A stretch of 64,000 bases of DNA from contig JAQSEB010000023.1 in NCBI GenBank assembly GCA_030063045.1, forward strand, positions 5,022,001 to 5,086,000, given 5' to 3'. Under the pieces are notes generated by a model. The model was given only the letters and a program-made list of their open reading frames with translations, was not told the origin of the DNA and made no database searches. Each line of letters opens with the position of its first letter. Position 1 is the first letter of the stretch. The DNA is from Pratylenchus scribneri (Eukaryota; Nematoda; Chromadorea; Rhabditida; Pratylenchidae). Shown here one piece after another: positions 23,436 to 35,535 of the stretch. The translations under genes were made by a program, and so were the position numbers.

Positions 23436-23685
23436 AAAAAATTAGCCAACGAGGTGGTGTTATGGTTGGTGGAGGTGGTGGAGATAAACCGCCGAATAGA
23501 TTTCGTCGACCAAAATATTTTTGAATGACGGAATAAAAACCGGCTCCACCCTGAGGAAATGCACCAGATGGCTTCAAAAATAATTCAATAAAATTAAAAA
23601 TTATTATAAAATTAACCGGAGGTGCCACAATGGTTTCAAAGACGACCAACAGAGTCAACAAAATAAAAATGTAGTGGAATTCCAT
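23436..23685 (-). CDS. Small proline-rich secreted protein, likely related to 22210-22456
   Basis: Exon 1 is 23685-23617 (signal peptide MEFHYIFILLTLLVVFETIV) and exon 2 is 23571-23436. The mature part is PSGAFPQGGAGFYSVIQ, then KYFGRRNLFGGL and a proline run. It shares with the convergent gene the order signal, Gly/Phe, RR, polyproline. A possible further exon (NRPVNLKMNEVKEWLDK, about 23393-23340) follows a good acceptor, but no in-phase GT donor was found, so the stop at TAA is used here. Confidence 0.55.
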
Positions 23686-24193
23686 TTTTGGTTATGGAAT
23701 TGAAGTTGGAGGATTTAAAATTTTTGAGGATTTCATTATCCGTTTGGATATTTAAGCAACCCATTTTGTGTCGGAAATCACACTGAACGCACATTACATA
23801 AAGTTCAATTTTACTTTCAATTTCATAAAAGTAATAAACTACTTTAAATTCAAATGGTTAAAATATGGCAAATGTGCAAACAATTAATTTTATTTTAACT
23901 ACTCTTTTGATGGATTTTAGATCTGCTGGTACAGATTATAATTGATTTTTTTGAATTTGAACTAATTATTAAAATTAAAAATTTATTTTGTAATCTATTT
24001 ATTTGGTAACAATTTTTATGCTAATTTTGAGTTAACTAAATTGCTTTTTTAACATTATGTTTCATTCCTATATTCCAATACTAAAAAATGAAATGAATGT
24101 ATGAAAAGGTTAAGGCTTAAGGGGGAAATAGATGGGGATGTCCTCTGACAAAGAGACAAATTCAAAAAATAGAAAAAAGTAAAATCAAGAATC

Positions 24194-25618
24194 GGAAAAG
24201 CTTAATTGTCCCTCAAAATGGGCTGAATTTTGCATCAAATTTTCCTCTACATCAAAAGGGGCTGAATTTTGCATCAAATTTTCCTTTACATCAAAAGAGG
24301 CTGAATTTTGCACCAAATCGGGGGAATTTGTTTTTCACGTTGTAAATAATATAAAACGATTTTGGGACATTCCTGGGGTGCGCGGAAGTCAAAAAGGAGG
24401 TGCTCGGGATTATGCCGGATATAGGGGGATTAATGTGGATATAGGGGGATTAAGGTGGATATAGGGGGATTAAGCCCCGAAATGGACGGGAAATGGCCCG
24501 GAAGGCCACAGGAACGTCGGGGAAGTGTAATAGAGGCCCAGAGAACTGCACGGGATTAAGCTGGATATGGGGGATTAAGGTGGATATAGGGGGATTAAGC
24601 CGGATTAAGCCCCGAAATGGACAGGAAATGGTCCTAAGGGCCAGTGGAAGGTCGGGAAGTGCCTGAGAGTGTGCGGGATATAACCGGATATGGGGGGATT
24701 AAGGTGGATATAGGGGGATTAAGCCGGATAAGCCTAGTTAGGGGCTAGGGATTAGGGTTTTGGTTAGGGGCGGCATGGGATCTAGGGGTTTAGGGGTTCG
24801 GAGCACGCGGGAGCGGGATATAGCCGGATATAGGGGGATTAAAGTGGATATAGGGAGATTAAGCCAAGAAAAGAGTCTAGTTAGGGGCTAGGGATTAGGG
24901 TTATGGTCGGCATGGGATTTAGGGGGTAGGGGCTTAGGGCTCGGAGCATTGGAATCTCGCGAAGCCGGAAGAAAAACAGCCTAAAACAGGACTCGAGCCC
25001 ATCTATTTGGGGCTTAATCCCCCTAAATCCACGTATATCCACCTTTATCCGGCTTAATCCCACTTACCATCAGAGCCTTCGGCCCATATTCCAGACCTTT
25101 CTATGGTCTTCCGGCGGGTCATTTCCCATCCATTTCGGGACTTAATCCCACTATATTCATCCTAATCCCCCTATATCCGGATGTATCCCGCGCACTCTCC
25201 GGGCCTTTGGCCCACTTCTCGACCGTCCGCTGACCCTCCGGACCATTTCCCATCTATTTCGGGCTTAATCTGGCTTAATCCCCCTATATTCACCTTAATC
25301 CCCCTTTATCCGGATATATCTGTTATACTTCCCCGAACTTCTAGTGGCCTTAATTTATATTTAAATTAATTATAGATATTATTATTGATAAAATATTTAT
25401 TAGAAATATTTAGATTGGATCAAAGACGATCATGGATATTTGTGTTGAGAAGAGAGAAGAGGAATTAATGGGAAAAATTCAAATTCCCGCTCGATTTGGT
25501 GCAAAATTCAGCCCCTTTTGATGTAAAGGAAAATTTGATGCAAAATTCAGCCCCTTTTGATGTAGAGGAAAATTTGATGTAAAATTCAGCCCATTTTGAG
25601 GGACAATTAAGCCGCACG
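24194..25618. mobile_element. Long-TIR non-autonomous element (Mutator-like?)
   Basis: Inverted repeats of about 135 bases (24200-24335 and 25480-25612) contain the sequence GGGCTGAATTTTGCATCAAA three times in each arm. A direct repeat, ATCAAGAATC, flanks the element (24184-24193 and 25621-25630), fitting a 9-11 bp target duplication as made by Mutator-like transposases. The GC-rich interior holds many GGGGGATTAAGGTGGATATA-type units in opposite directions on the two halves. No transposase frame. Confidence 0.75.
24380..25330. repeat. GC-rich fold-back core of GGGGGATTAAGGTGGATATA units
   Basis: The left half carries GGATATAGGGGGATTAAG repeatedly; the right half carries the complement (CTTAATCCCCCTATATCC). 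TTAGGGTT-like text occurs in the middle. A related core is found at 37370-38100 inside a different TIR element. Confidence 0.8.
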
Positions 25619-25847
25619 TAATCAAGAATCTACTCCTATGCTATGTTCATAAAATATTGTCAATTTATTATTAAAAAGATGGGCAAAATTTGCTAAAAAG
25701 TGATGATTGATATTTCAAATTTATGTAATTTAAAATCTACATCTTTAATTAAGATCATTTTTGTAAATAAGATCAATCAATAATAAGGATATTGCCATTT
25801 AATAATATGTTTATTTCGTCTTCATTCTTCTCAATATCAATTTAGCC

Positions 25848-27580
25848 TTACACTCCAGGCATTCTTCGTGCCCGAAAACGTTCATTGGCTTTGGTCACTC
25901 TGGCTTCCAGGCGTTGATTTTCCTTCAACAAATTTGCTTTTTCACTTTCAACCGCATTTTTGTCCATCAATTTGTTATTTTCCCTTGGTGGAAGTGCCCG
26001 TGGTTGAGCGGAGAATGGCAGAGGAAATGATTTCTTCGATTCGTCATTGGCATCTTCACAATAGTGGACAAATATGGCTGCAACTTCTTGGGCAGTGAGA
26101 ATGCCAGTTGGAACTAAAATAATAATAATAATTAAATGAACATTTATTGATATCAATGTTTTTTGATTTTTGTGAACTTCTTTGTCAATTTTCATGGATA
26201 TTTTAATATTTTTGCCATTTTTGGCCATTATCATCAATATTTTGAAGATTTTTGAAATGAATTTTTTGGAAAAATTTTTAATGTCAAAAAAAAATTTTAT
26301 TTTTTGAAAATAAATTTTAAATTTTTCGTAACTTCAAAGGATGAATAATTTTTAATTGAGAGTAATGGAAAATTTTTTGATTTCAATTTTTCGTTAATAT
26401 AAATCCGCGTCCTAGTTTCTAGTTATCCAAAAAGTTTGATTTGTTTTTTACAAAGCAAAACTTATTAAAAATAATTAATTTAAAATATATGAATATTATT
26501 AATTAATAATTACCAATATGTTTTATGAAAAAAGGAGATGGGATCAGCGGGAAGCGAATTTGTTCGATCAAAGATCCCATTTTGGTGCGTTTGTCCAGTC
26601 CAGTTGGCTCGGCAATGCCCGCATCTTTGCATTGTTTCTCTGCCCAAAATTCCAACTTAAAATAAAACATTTTTATAAAATTAGGAACAAATTTTACCAT
26701 CGTGAAAAGGAAGTATTCGAGCACCTTTAGAGTGTCCCGTACAAGCAGTTCACCAAATTCCGCTTGGCTCAATGACCAAAAATCGATATGATAATCGTCA
26801 AAATCGGTGATCATATTGTCAAGAAATTGCAAGCAATGTTCGATTAAAATCTGAAAAAATGCATTATTAATATCACAATCACTTTTATGATAAATAAGTA
26901 TATACTTATTAGCATATGATTGGTTTTAATTTATAGTTTAAACCTAGCAAATATCACTTAAATGTACCAAAACTAAATGCCATTTTTTGTTACCTTGTCT
27001 TCCTGCAATTTCGCTGTTCTCCATATAACAATTGCATTGTCCAAGTCGAGCATTTCCGGTGCTAGTCGATGGCATTTTTCGACAAGTGCTCGAAGCAAAT
27101 ATTTCTTCGCTGAATTACATAAATTTTTACAAGGAATTTTCAAATTAGAAAACCTGCTGAATAGACTTCGAGAAAATTATCACTGTTAATCAATGAATGA
27201 TCATTCGTATAAAGAAAATTGAGCATGGCCCTAAATGCCGATGCAGTGATGTCGATGACCCTGATTGGCTCATTTTCCAGTCCATTGGATTTGTTAGTGC
27301 GAAATTGGGCGGCGAGGACATCCCAGCCAGCAAGGACTAATTTATGCGCTTTGATCAGCTTAAATAACTGATTAAATTAAAATTTGTTTAAAATCAATGC
27401 CTGCGGTTCTTCCTTTGGAATCCATGTCTGCGATTCCTCATCCCATAATTCTTTCCCGACAAGGAATTTCACATCAGATTGGTCACCGGTCTCCAACAAA
27501 TACTTCATCCGGTCATGGATTGTGTCGATTCCATTTTGCCAATCCATTTTTGAAGCGTCATTTTCATTTGAAGAAGACAT
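25848..27580 (-). CDS. BTB/BACK domain protein, BTBD6-like (353 aa)
   Basis: Six exons: 27580-27401, 27358-27154, 27109-26994, 26850-26698, 26655-26514, 26113-25848; lengths add to 1062 bases in phase. The BTB domain spans about residues 30-125 (DQSDVKFLVG, AHKLVLAGWDVLAAQF, AFRAMLNFLYTND). The BACK-like region has AAKKYLLRALVEKC, FWSLSQAEFGELLVRDTL, LEFWAEKQCKDAG and EQIRFPLIPSPFF, close to the BTBD1/2/3/6 family of cullin-3 adaptors. The C-terminus is a short charged coiled coil (NLLKENQRLEARVTKANERF), not the usual PHR domain. The first intron lacks a GT donor and seems to use GC (CAG|GCATTG). Likely a cytosolic ubiquitin-ligase adaptor. Confidence 0.85.
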
Positions 27581-27850
27581 TTTCTTGTTCAATCAAATTT
27601 TTTGCAATTTTATTATAATTCAGTTTTAATCTTTTTTTAAACTCAAAATAAAAAATTAATAAAAATTCATTTAAGAGTTAAGACATCAATTATAGCAAAA
27701 ATTTTCATGATTTTTCTTTCTCTTAATTAAAATGACAAAAACAATTTATATGCAATTTTTAATTTAAGAACGGGCATGGATGGATGGAACTTCAATTAGA
27801 ATGCAGGCAAAAATAAAAGATTTATTTTTTATATTATATTATTTGAATAG

Positions 27851-28937
27851 GAACCATTAATTCGAGCAGAATTTGGCACAGAATTTCCAAATTTGAGAGA
27901 AATTGCGCGGAATGTTTCGCTGGCATTTTTCAATTCAAATCCATTCTTCGAAATGCCAAAACCAATTTCAAATAAAATTATTTATATTGGTGGATTGGTC
28001 GACCGAAATGGAAACGAAGAACAGAATTTGGATGAAGTTTAGCCCATTTTAGTATATTTAAATTATTTTTTGACAAAGAGAAGCCAACATATTTTGGATA
28101 ATGCCAAAGATGGGGCCGTCCTTTTCTCATTCGGTTCTACGGTCGAAACAATGGGAATGAGGCCGGAAATGCGAAGGGCAATTCTGCGGGCATTGGCCCG
28201 ATTCCCTCACATTCAATTCATTTGGAAATTGGACAATGCCTCAAGGGATGCTGATGCCAAATTGATTGCGGCCACCAAAAATGTTCACATTTTTGATTGG
28301 ATTCGACAATTCGCTGTGCTTAGTTTGTACAAATAAAATAATGAAATGATTCACTTTTTATTTAAGATCATCCAAATTTGCGTCTTTTCATTTCTCATTG
28401 TGGCCAAAATAGTGCCATTGAAGCATCCCGTGCCGGCAAACCCATTTTGGCCATTCCCCTTCTCGGCGATCAACTTTATAATTCTGCGCTGGCCAAACAT
28501 TTGGGAATGGGAATTTATATTGATGTGAGGGAATTGAATGGGCCAAATGCGGAGAATGTAATGGCAAATGCATTGGAAAAGGTAAGAATGGAACAAAAAT
28601 AAAAAATATTTCTTTTTAGATATTAAATGAGCCAAAATATGGAGAAAAAGCAAAGAAAATCCAGAAAAAAGTAACCCAAATGCCATTTTCGCCTGCTGAA
28701 AAATTAATTCGTTGGGTGGAATTTGTGGCTGACTTTCCGGAATTAAATGAGCTGAATTTGCCCACCGAAAATGAATTAAATTGGTTTATTTATTATTCGC
28801 TGGATGCCATCACATTCACTTTGGCAATTTTGATTGTTCTAATTTGGATTGGATGGAAATTTACAACAAAAATATTTTCGGCAATTTTGGCGATTATTTC
28901 CCAAAGAAAAATGGCAACAAAATTAAAAAGAAAATAA
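27851..28937 (+). pseudogene. UDP-glycosyltransferase, C-terminal half only
   Basis: Exons 27851-28036, 28079-28322, 28367-28581 and 28620-28937 close in phase (963 bases). They code for the sugar-nucleotide-binding half of a UGT: GAVLFSFGSTVETMG, IQFIWKL, HIFDWIRQFAVL, NHPNLRLFISHCGQNSAIEA, then a membrane anchor (TLAILIVLIWIGW) and a Lys-rich tail. The N-terminal aglycone-binding half (about 250 residues) and a start codon are absent; only 270 bases separate it from the divergent BTB gene. FISHCGQNS has Cys in the place where most UGTs have Gly. Probably a truncated gene, although its frame is unbroken. Confidence 0.75.
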
Positions 28938-28985
28938 TTTAATTTTGTTTCAATTTTTAATTGTTATTATTTGAATAAAAAATTG

Positions 28986-29375
28986 TTACCCACCATTTAA
29001 AATTGATGATGCCGCCGTCTTTTGTGCACCACTTTTGCTGTACATTCGTAACTTTTGCAATGGAGCGGGCATTGCATTTGTATTGGGGATTGTGGCGGCA
29101 ATCAAACATAACCAAATGGAAAATGTGGCCAATAATAAAAATGGTGCCGAAAATTGTTGGGAAGTGGACGAAAATGAAGATGGCCTCTGGTTGAATAATT
29201 TTTTGCTGATTTTTGCGGCACATTTTTGCCTCAATTCAATGGCATCATTGGCTGGGCAATTCATTTTTGGCATTTTATTCAATTCATCAATTTGTTGTGG
29301 GGTCATTTTAGGGCAATATATGGTTTTTTGTGTTTTGTTCACAAAATTGGCAGCAAAATTGGAGGAAGAATTCAA
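28986..29375 (-). CDS. Hypothetical membrane or secreted protein, weak
   Basis: Open frame of 129 residues with a hydrophobic segment (FLLLATFSIWLCLIAA) about 80 residues in, followed by a short basic tail (QKLRMYSKSG). The opposite strand is open over most of the same stretch, so strand and reality are both doubtful. No family recognised. Confidence 0.25.
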   Translation of the reverse strand: MNSSSNFAANFVNKTQKTIYCPKMTPQQIDELNKMPKMNCPANDAIELRQKCAAKISKKLFNQRPSSFSSTSQQFSAPFLLLATFSIWLCLIAATIPNTNAMPAPLQKLRMYSKSGAQKTAASSILNGG

Positions 29376-32300
29376 TATTTGAATGGAATTGAAGGAAAAT
29401 AAAAATTATTTGACAATTGATTAATTATTCAAAATGATTTTGTTTGTGTCCAAAATGCCGTCACGTCGTTTCTCTTTTAAGCCTGCAAAAAATGTGCAAA
29501 CATTTTTAGGAAAAAATTAATTAAAATTAATTCGATTCAACGCGATGATGTGTGTAGTTTTTTGGGTGGTTTAAAGGCAAATATTATATGTATGTGTGGT
29601 GATGAATGGTGATGAATATTATTTGAAGGACAAAAATGTTTGTTCTATGGGCAAATAAAATGACAAATGAGTCAGCATAAATTGTAAATATAAAATATTT
29701 AAGAAATTATTTTGGCAGTGAAAAATCAGCTGCTAATGAGGAATATTATGGGTTTCTTTATGAATATATATTTAAAATTATTTTATGATGCGCCAATTCC
29801 ATCCAAATGTGTTTTACTTTTCATTTTCCATAATTTTTGTAGTCAAATAAATGAATTAATTGAAAATTAATGGAAAAATGTTGCAAGGCAGGGTGCGCCC
29901 TCAAAAAAAAATGACTGGAAATGGGAATTACGCAAAATGTTGCAAAAAATGACAGAATGGCATTTTCAAATGTAGAGGCCAAAAAAGGCCAACCTATGAA
30001 GAATCATGTGGGTGCCAAATTTTTTGGGCATCTAATATTTGCTTATCCAATACCAAATATTAGGGCTAAATGAATATTCTACGAGGGAAAGCGAATAACG
30101 AAAAATTCAGACAATTTTATTGGATTTTTGATTTTATTTTATAGTGGCATTTTAATTAAATTTGGGATTTGCCTTCAAATTAATTGAGGAAATGGCTCAG
30201 ACATTTTCTTGATATTTGGATGTCTTTCTTTTTGAAAATGTAAAATAATTAATAAAAGGGTTAAATTCACAAAATAAATTTAATAAAAAAATATGAACCA
30301 AATGCACACCCTCCATTTTTGTACTAAATTTGTTCAATTGTTGACCAATTTTTTAGTCATTTTTAGAGTATTTACGCACATTTTTAAATTAAATTTAGTA
30401 GATAAAATTGTGAGAATATGAGAATTTAGCTTTATTAAGCCGGCTAAATTACTCCCTTTTTAACTATTTTTATAAGGTTCACAGTTCAAACTAGAACTAG
30501 AACAAATATAACATAAATATTTAATGATTAAATTATTTAATTAAAAATAAGACAAAAAATTTTAAAGTTTATAACAAATATTTCCAATTCGAGGGAATAA
30601 TTGGCCAAATTTTTGGGTGATATTTTTTTAAAAAAAAGTGAAGCTTAATGACCTAATGTTTAATAAATTTTTGCGACTTTTGCCGTATTTTTAAAATTTT
30701 TATACGATTTTCTTTGCATTTTAAAAACTCCATTATTTTGCCATTTTTTATAGGCGCCGTTTTCCGCCTACAACAAGGAAGAAATTGAAAATAAAAAGGG
30801 CAAAAAATTAATTTTTTCCTCCCGCGAAGTTGACAGTTCGCATCCACCCACATTTTTGCCAATTCATTCATTTATTTCCCCATTAAATTGTTCCAAGAAA
30901 AATTAGACGGTTTACTGGGGAGTTGGCAAAACAATTTGGAGGGGGCATCAACGTGTCAAGTCAAATCGCATAAAAAAGGCGAAAAGCGTGCCAAAAATTG
31001 TTTTGACGCCTCAAAACGTAATTTATTCCCCCTCCGGACAAGAATGCATCCACCCACCCACAATTGTGTTTTATGCCTGCTCTTCCGATGAATTAATTGT
31101 TTTTGTCCCTTTTGGATTGTGGCAATTGTGACCAATTTTCCCAAAGTCTGAATGGAAAATTTCCTTGGCATAATTTTCGAGCGAAGGATGAGCAATTTTG
31201 TTAGGAAAATGACTCGACTGGAATGATTGAATTTTTTTGCTCAAATGGACAGAAAGTTCAAAGACATTTTGTGAAATTTATTCCAAGAATTCTACTTTTT
31301 TATTTAATTTTTTTCTTTTGGGTAATATGATCGGCAAAATTTCAACAAAAAGGAGGAATATTTTAGTAAATCTTTTTGGATGATTAGACAAATTTCAAAT
31401 CAAAAATTCAAGAAGATCGAAAGAACAAGAAAATATTAAATAGCTTATTTAGAAATTTGTCAAAGATTTGGCGACAAAAAGTTATATAGGAATAAATAAA
31501 TAAATATAAATGGAATTTAGCAAAAATGGAATATATCGACGGTAGCAGGTGAAGTTTAATTCCGGCCACTTTTCCGTCGCGTTTTGGTCAATTTTGGATA
31601 TTAGAAGATGGATTTTCCTTGGGGAATGATGAATGAATGTTTAATGAGGAAATATAAATAAATGTTAGAAATGGACATTTTTGGAAACAATTATGCCTAA
31701 AAATGAATAATAATTATAAGAAAAATGAGCTCCCTTGAGAATTATTAGAATTATTTTAGTAAATTGGATTATTTTTAGAGTAATTGGGTGAATCTTTAAT
31801 CGAAAACAATTAAAAATACTTTAAAAAATTTCTTAAATGAACCAAATTAATTATTCAAGCAAAATAAATATTAACGAAAATTTCAGCAGCTGCTTTGTTA
31901 CTGCTACTAATTTCTGACGTAAATGGACTGATTTCTAAAAATGTAACAAAAATTAAGGCAGAAGGCTGAATATCAAACAAAAAAATGTAAATGTGCCGGA
32001 AAGGGCCCCCATTTTTGGGTGGCGGGATGGGCCAACTCACTGAAGAATCTTTGGTTATAATCCAATTAGAGTGGATTTGTTCTTGGATGGATGTAGGCCA
32101 CAGTGGATTTGCGGGGGAAGAAAGGAGGGGGAAATGGATGGACTGAAACCAAATTTGGAAATTCCGCACTCATCAGCAGCAGAATGGACGGGGGAGGGCA
32201 AAAGTTAGGGAGAGACGCGCAAAAATGGGATATTTGGCATTTGATGAATATTTTTGGCCGGAACGACCATCGAGAAAGTCCATATTTGCCCTGGGAGAAG

Positions 32301-33586
32301 ATTAAAAATAATTTGGGTTCAAGTAATGTCCTCGCCGTGTATGGAAAGAAGAGGAGATTGGCTAAAAATAAATGTTCTTATTGCCATAAAGTGCGAAAAA
32401 AGGGAGACGAGAAGAGGCCGACGGATGTTTTTATCCTATTGGCATTTTTGGATATTTGTTTTATTTTTTTTCAAAAAGGTTTCATATAGAAGATTTAGGA
32501 ATTTCCGGCATTCAAGTGGGAACATTTTTTGCTATTTTTAATGCACTTGATGAAGGGAAAATTTTATATAAACCCATTATAAGAAAAAAATTAAAATTCC
32601 GGATTGAGTTTGATGGTAATTTACCCAAAAGGCAAAAAATATTACAAAAAATTCATCAAAAAAATTATTTTTGGAAAAATAAGTTTTGTTTCCAATTCTG
32701 TGATTCCCATGGGGTGACGAGGCAAGATCATTTGAGACAATATAATGCACAAAAAAGTAATAAAAATTTGCAACGGAAAAGGAGCCAAAATGCAAAATGA
32801 ATGAATGAGGTCAAAAATAATAAAAAGAAGGATATATTTCAGGAATACTTTGTATAATTTTAAACTAATTCCTTGAAATAAACATTCTAAACAAAAACTA
32901 AACTAAAAGTAAAATTAAGAAGGTGGCATATGTTATAATTTTTGTGCCAGGGCATTTCCTCATTTGTTTCTTCTTTTTTTTAAATCCTTACCAAGAATGT
33001 GAATTATTGGGCTAAATCTACAAAGAATTTATGAAGCCTAAAAACTAATTTGGGTTAAAAAATTAATTAAATTTAATTTGTTTTTTGGAAAAAAATATTA
33101 TTCTCTATTTTATGCTTTATGCTTTCTGCCGAATTATTTGTCCAAATTTCCAATTTCACTAATTAATACTCAAAATTTGTCACAAATTTTTATTTACATA
33201 TTTTATTAAAGATCAAAAATTATGAAAAAAATTGTCAAATAAATGTAATTCTCTCCCCAAATGGAAATTCACCAGGCAAAATTTGGCCAATAAATAAATT
33301 AAATAGCAAAGAAAAACATCATAATAATTAATAAATATCATGAGGATGATGGATGAGCACCTTCTGCTACTTGTTATTGGATGCCTTTTAATGCTATTTT
33401 GTGCTTTTTTGTCCACCAAATTTATTATTCTAACATCATTAATCATTGGACCAAATTCAACTATTAATTGTCATAAAAATGCTTTTAAACGTGAAGTGAA
33501 ATGAATTACAATTCTGGAAAAAATTATTATATTAATATTATTTTGGGTTTTTTGCCTAATTTTTATTTACCTTTTATGAGAGTGGC
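29376..33586. other. Gene-poor stretch, no gene supported
   Basis: Several open frames of 65-130 codons occur around 30.9 kb and 32.1-32.8 kb, but they overlap each other in different frames, have no domain-like motif and lack good splice structure. The DNA is unusually rich in G-runs at 32.0-32.4 kb. Confidence 0.4.
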
Positions 33587-33589
33587 TTA

Positions 33590-34855
33590 CCCTGGAATCA
33601 CAATGGAGCTTGTTCCCGCCGCGGGTTGTAAAAAGTGTATTCACAGTGAAGCGGGAAAAATGGAGCGGGAAAACGCTCAGCGGGAAAACGCAACCCGCCA
33701 GCGGGTTTTGGTTGTGAACAGTCTCCAGCGGGTTCCCGCCGCGGGTTCCCGCAGCGGGAAAACGCAACACGCTCGGCGGGTTTTTTGTTGTGAACAGCTC
33801 AGCGGGTAAACCAGAGCGGGAAAACGCTCAGCGGGTTCCCGCAATCGCCAAAAATCGCCCACCTGTTCACAGTGAAGAGTTTTCCCGCGGCGTTTTCCCG
33901 CGGCGGGAAAACGCAGCCGAATCAAATTATTTGATTTTACCCGCAACCCGCCGAGCGGGTTCCCCCCAAAAATACTAGGGTTGACTTTTTTTAAAAATAT
34001 TTTAAAAATATTTAAAAATTTTTGAACATTTTCAAATCGATCCTATCCTATGTAAAAAACTCTGCTCTTTTCAATGATATAAAGAATAAATTTATTTATG
34101 ATGGTGAAAGTTAAATATTAACAAATTTTCATTTGATATTTTATTTTTTTTTAATAAAAATTTCTAAAATATTACTTAATAATTGGAAATTATCAACATA
34201 TTAGCTATTTACATATCATATATTTTTTTGGAATTTTTAAATCATTTTAATTCATTTTAAAAAATATAATTAAAAAGAGGCGATCTTTCTGCATCGCATA
34301 AGCTACCTATAATCAATTTATTAATAAATTTTAAAATTTTTATAAAAAATCCTATCTCAAAACCTAATATATTTAATAAATAATTTCTTCCAGGTTGTAA
34401 AAATTTGTTTTCTCTATCGTTGGAAAGAGGAAATTTTTCTCTATCAGAAATGGGTTAATTTAAATTTTTCTTAATTTTTTAAAATTTTAAAATAATTTTT
34501 CTAATTTCTTTCATCATTGAAAGAACCTTCAAAAGGACCATTCATTCATTATTTTCCCGCAAACGCTCCGCGATTTTCATTGTGAACACCAAAAACTGGA
34601 ACACGCTCAGCGGGTAACGCCGAGTTTCCATTGTGAACAGGGCGGGTTAGCGGGAACACGCGGCGATTTTTTTTCCCTCTGCGGGTTAAAAATCGGTGTT
34701 GCATTGTGAACAGATCGGGTTTTGCGGGAACCCGCGGCGATTTTTTTTTCCCTCTGCGGGTTAAAAATCGGTGTTGCATTGTGAACAGAGCGGGTTTTGC
34801 GGGAACCCGCAGAGCGTTTTCCCGCCGCGTTTTCCCGCACATTGTGATTCCAGGG
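33590..34855. mobile_element. PIF/Harbinger-like non-autonomous element with CCCGC-rich arms
   Basis: The ends are perfect 16-bp inverted repeats, CCCTGGAATCACAATG (33590-33605) and its complement ending at 34855. The 3-bp duplication TTA lies at 33587-33589 and 34856-34858, as expected for PIF/Harbinger. Both arms are packed with GCGGGAAAACGC and TTCACAGTGAA/TTGTGAACAG motifs; the middle (33980-34540) is plain AT-rich DNA. No coding frame. Confidence 0.85.
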
Positions 34856-34858
34856 TTA

Positions 34859-35411
34859 ACAAACTAATATTTTATGTACTGAAATGAATGATGATGAATT
34901 CTCTTGCTGTGGATCTCTGGAATATTGCCCTTTCGGAAGGCCATTTTATTATGGCCTTGGTCATTTGGGCCAGCGCCCTTTCAAATATGCGCAAAAATAT
35001 TTGTGGATAGAATGACCAATTGGAGGTGGCCCCATCTCATCCCATCTCAAATTCTCATCATCATGTGGCACACAGCCTTTTGCGTGACAATCATGAAAAT
35101 GAGGGAAAAGATGGGTGGTTCTGGGATATTTATTATTGGAGAATTGTCTGGGAATTTGGATGATATTTGAATTAGTCTGAATAAAAATGATTGGAAGGAC
35201 ATTTGCACTTTTGAAGTGGATTAATTAATTAATTTGGCCCAAAACAATGAATGTATATGACAATATAGTAAATATATATTTATATATTATTGTTGGAATT
35301 TTTTAGCGATTTTCCATTGAAAATATTTTTAGGGAAATTTATTGCTAAATTTGGTCTAAAATATTTTAAAATATTTTTTTTTTATTTTCCTATCTATTTT
35401 ATTTTTCTTTA
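34859..35411. other. Spacer between two mobile elements
   Basis: No gene seen; short frames on the plus strand have no recognisable composition. Confidence 0.35.
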
Positions 35412-35535
35412 TAGATGTCGGCGGACAAATTGAAACTCAGGAAAAATTGAACTTTCCTAGGAAAAACTGAAACTGCTCAATTTTTCCTAAAAGTCAGGAA
35501 AAATTGAAACTTCCTAGGAAAAATTGAATAAATTT

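Noticed and set aside
24880..24930. Telomere repeat tract (TTAGGG-like text)
   Set aside because: Only scattered TTAGGGTT-like words within the fold-back core; no regular TTAGGC or TTAGGG array.
29035..29382. Hydrophobic plus-strand frame opposite 28986-29375
   Set aside because: No splice signals or family match; one of the two strands must be a shadow and neither is convincing.
32103..32800. Overlapping Lys-rich frames on the plus strand
   Set aside because: Three frames overlap, none has a motif or good splice borders; best explained by AT-rich text with few stops.
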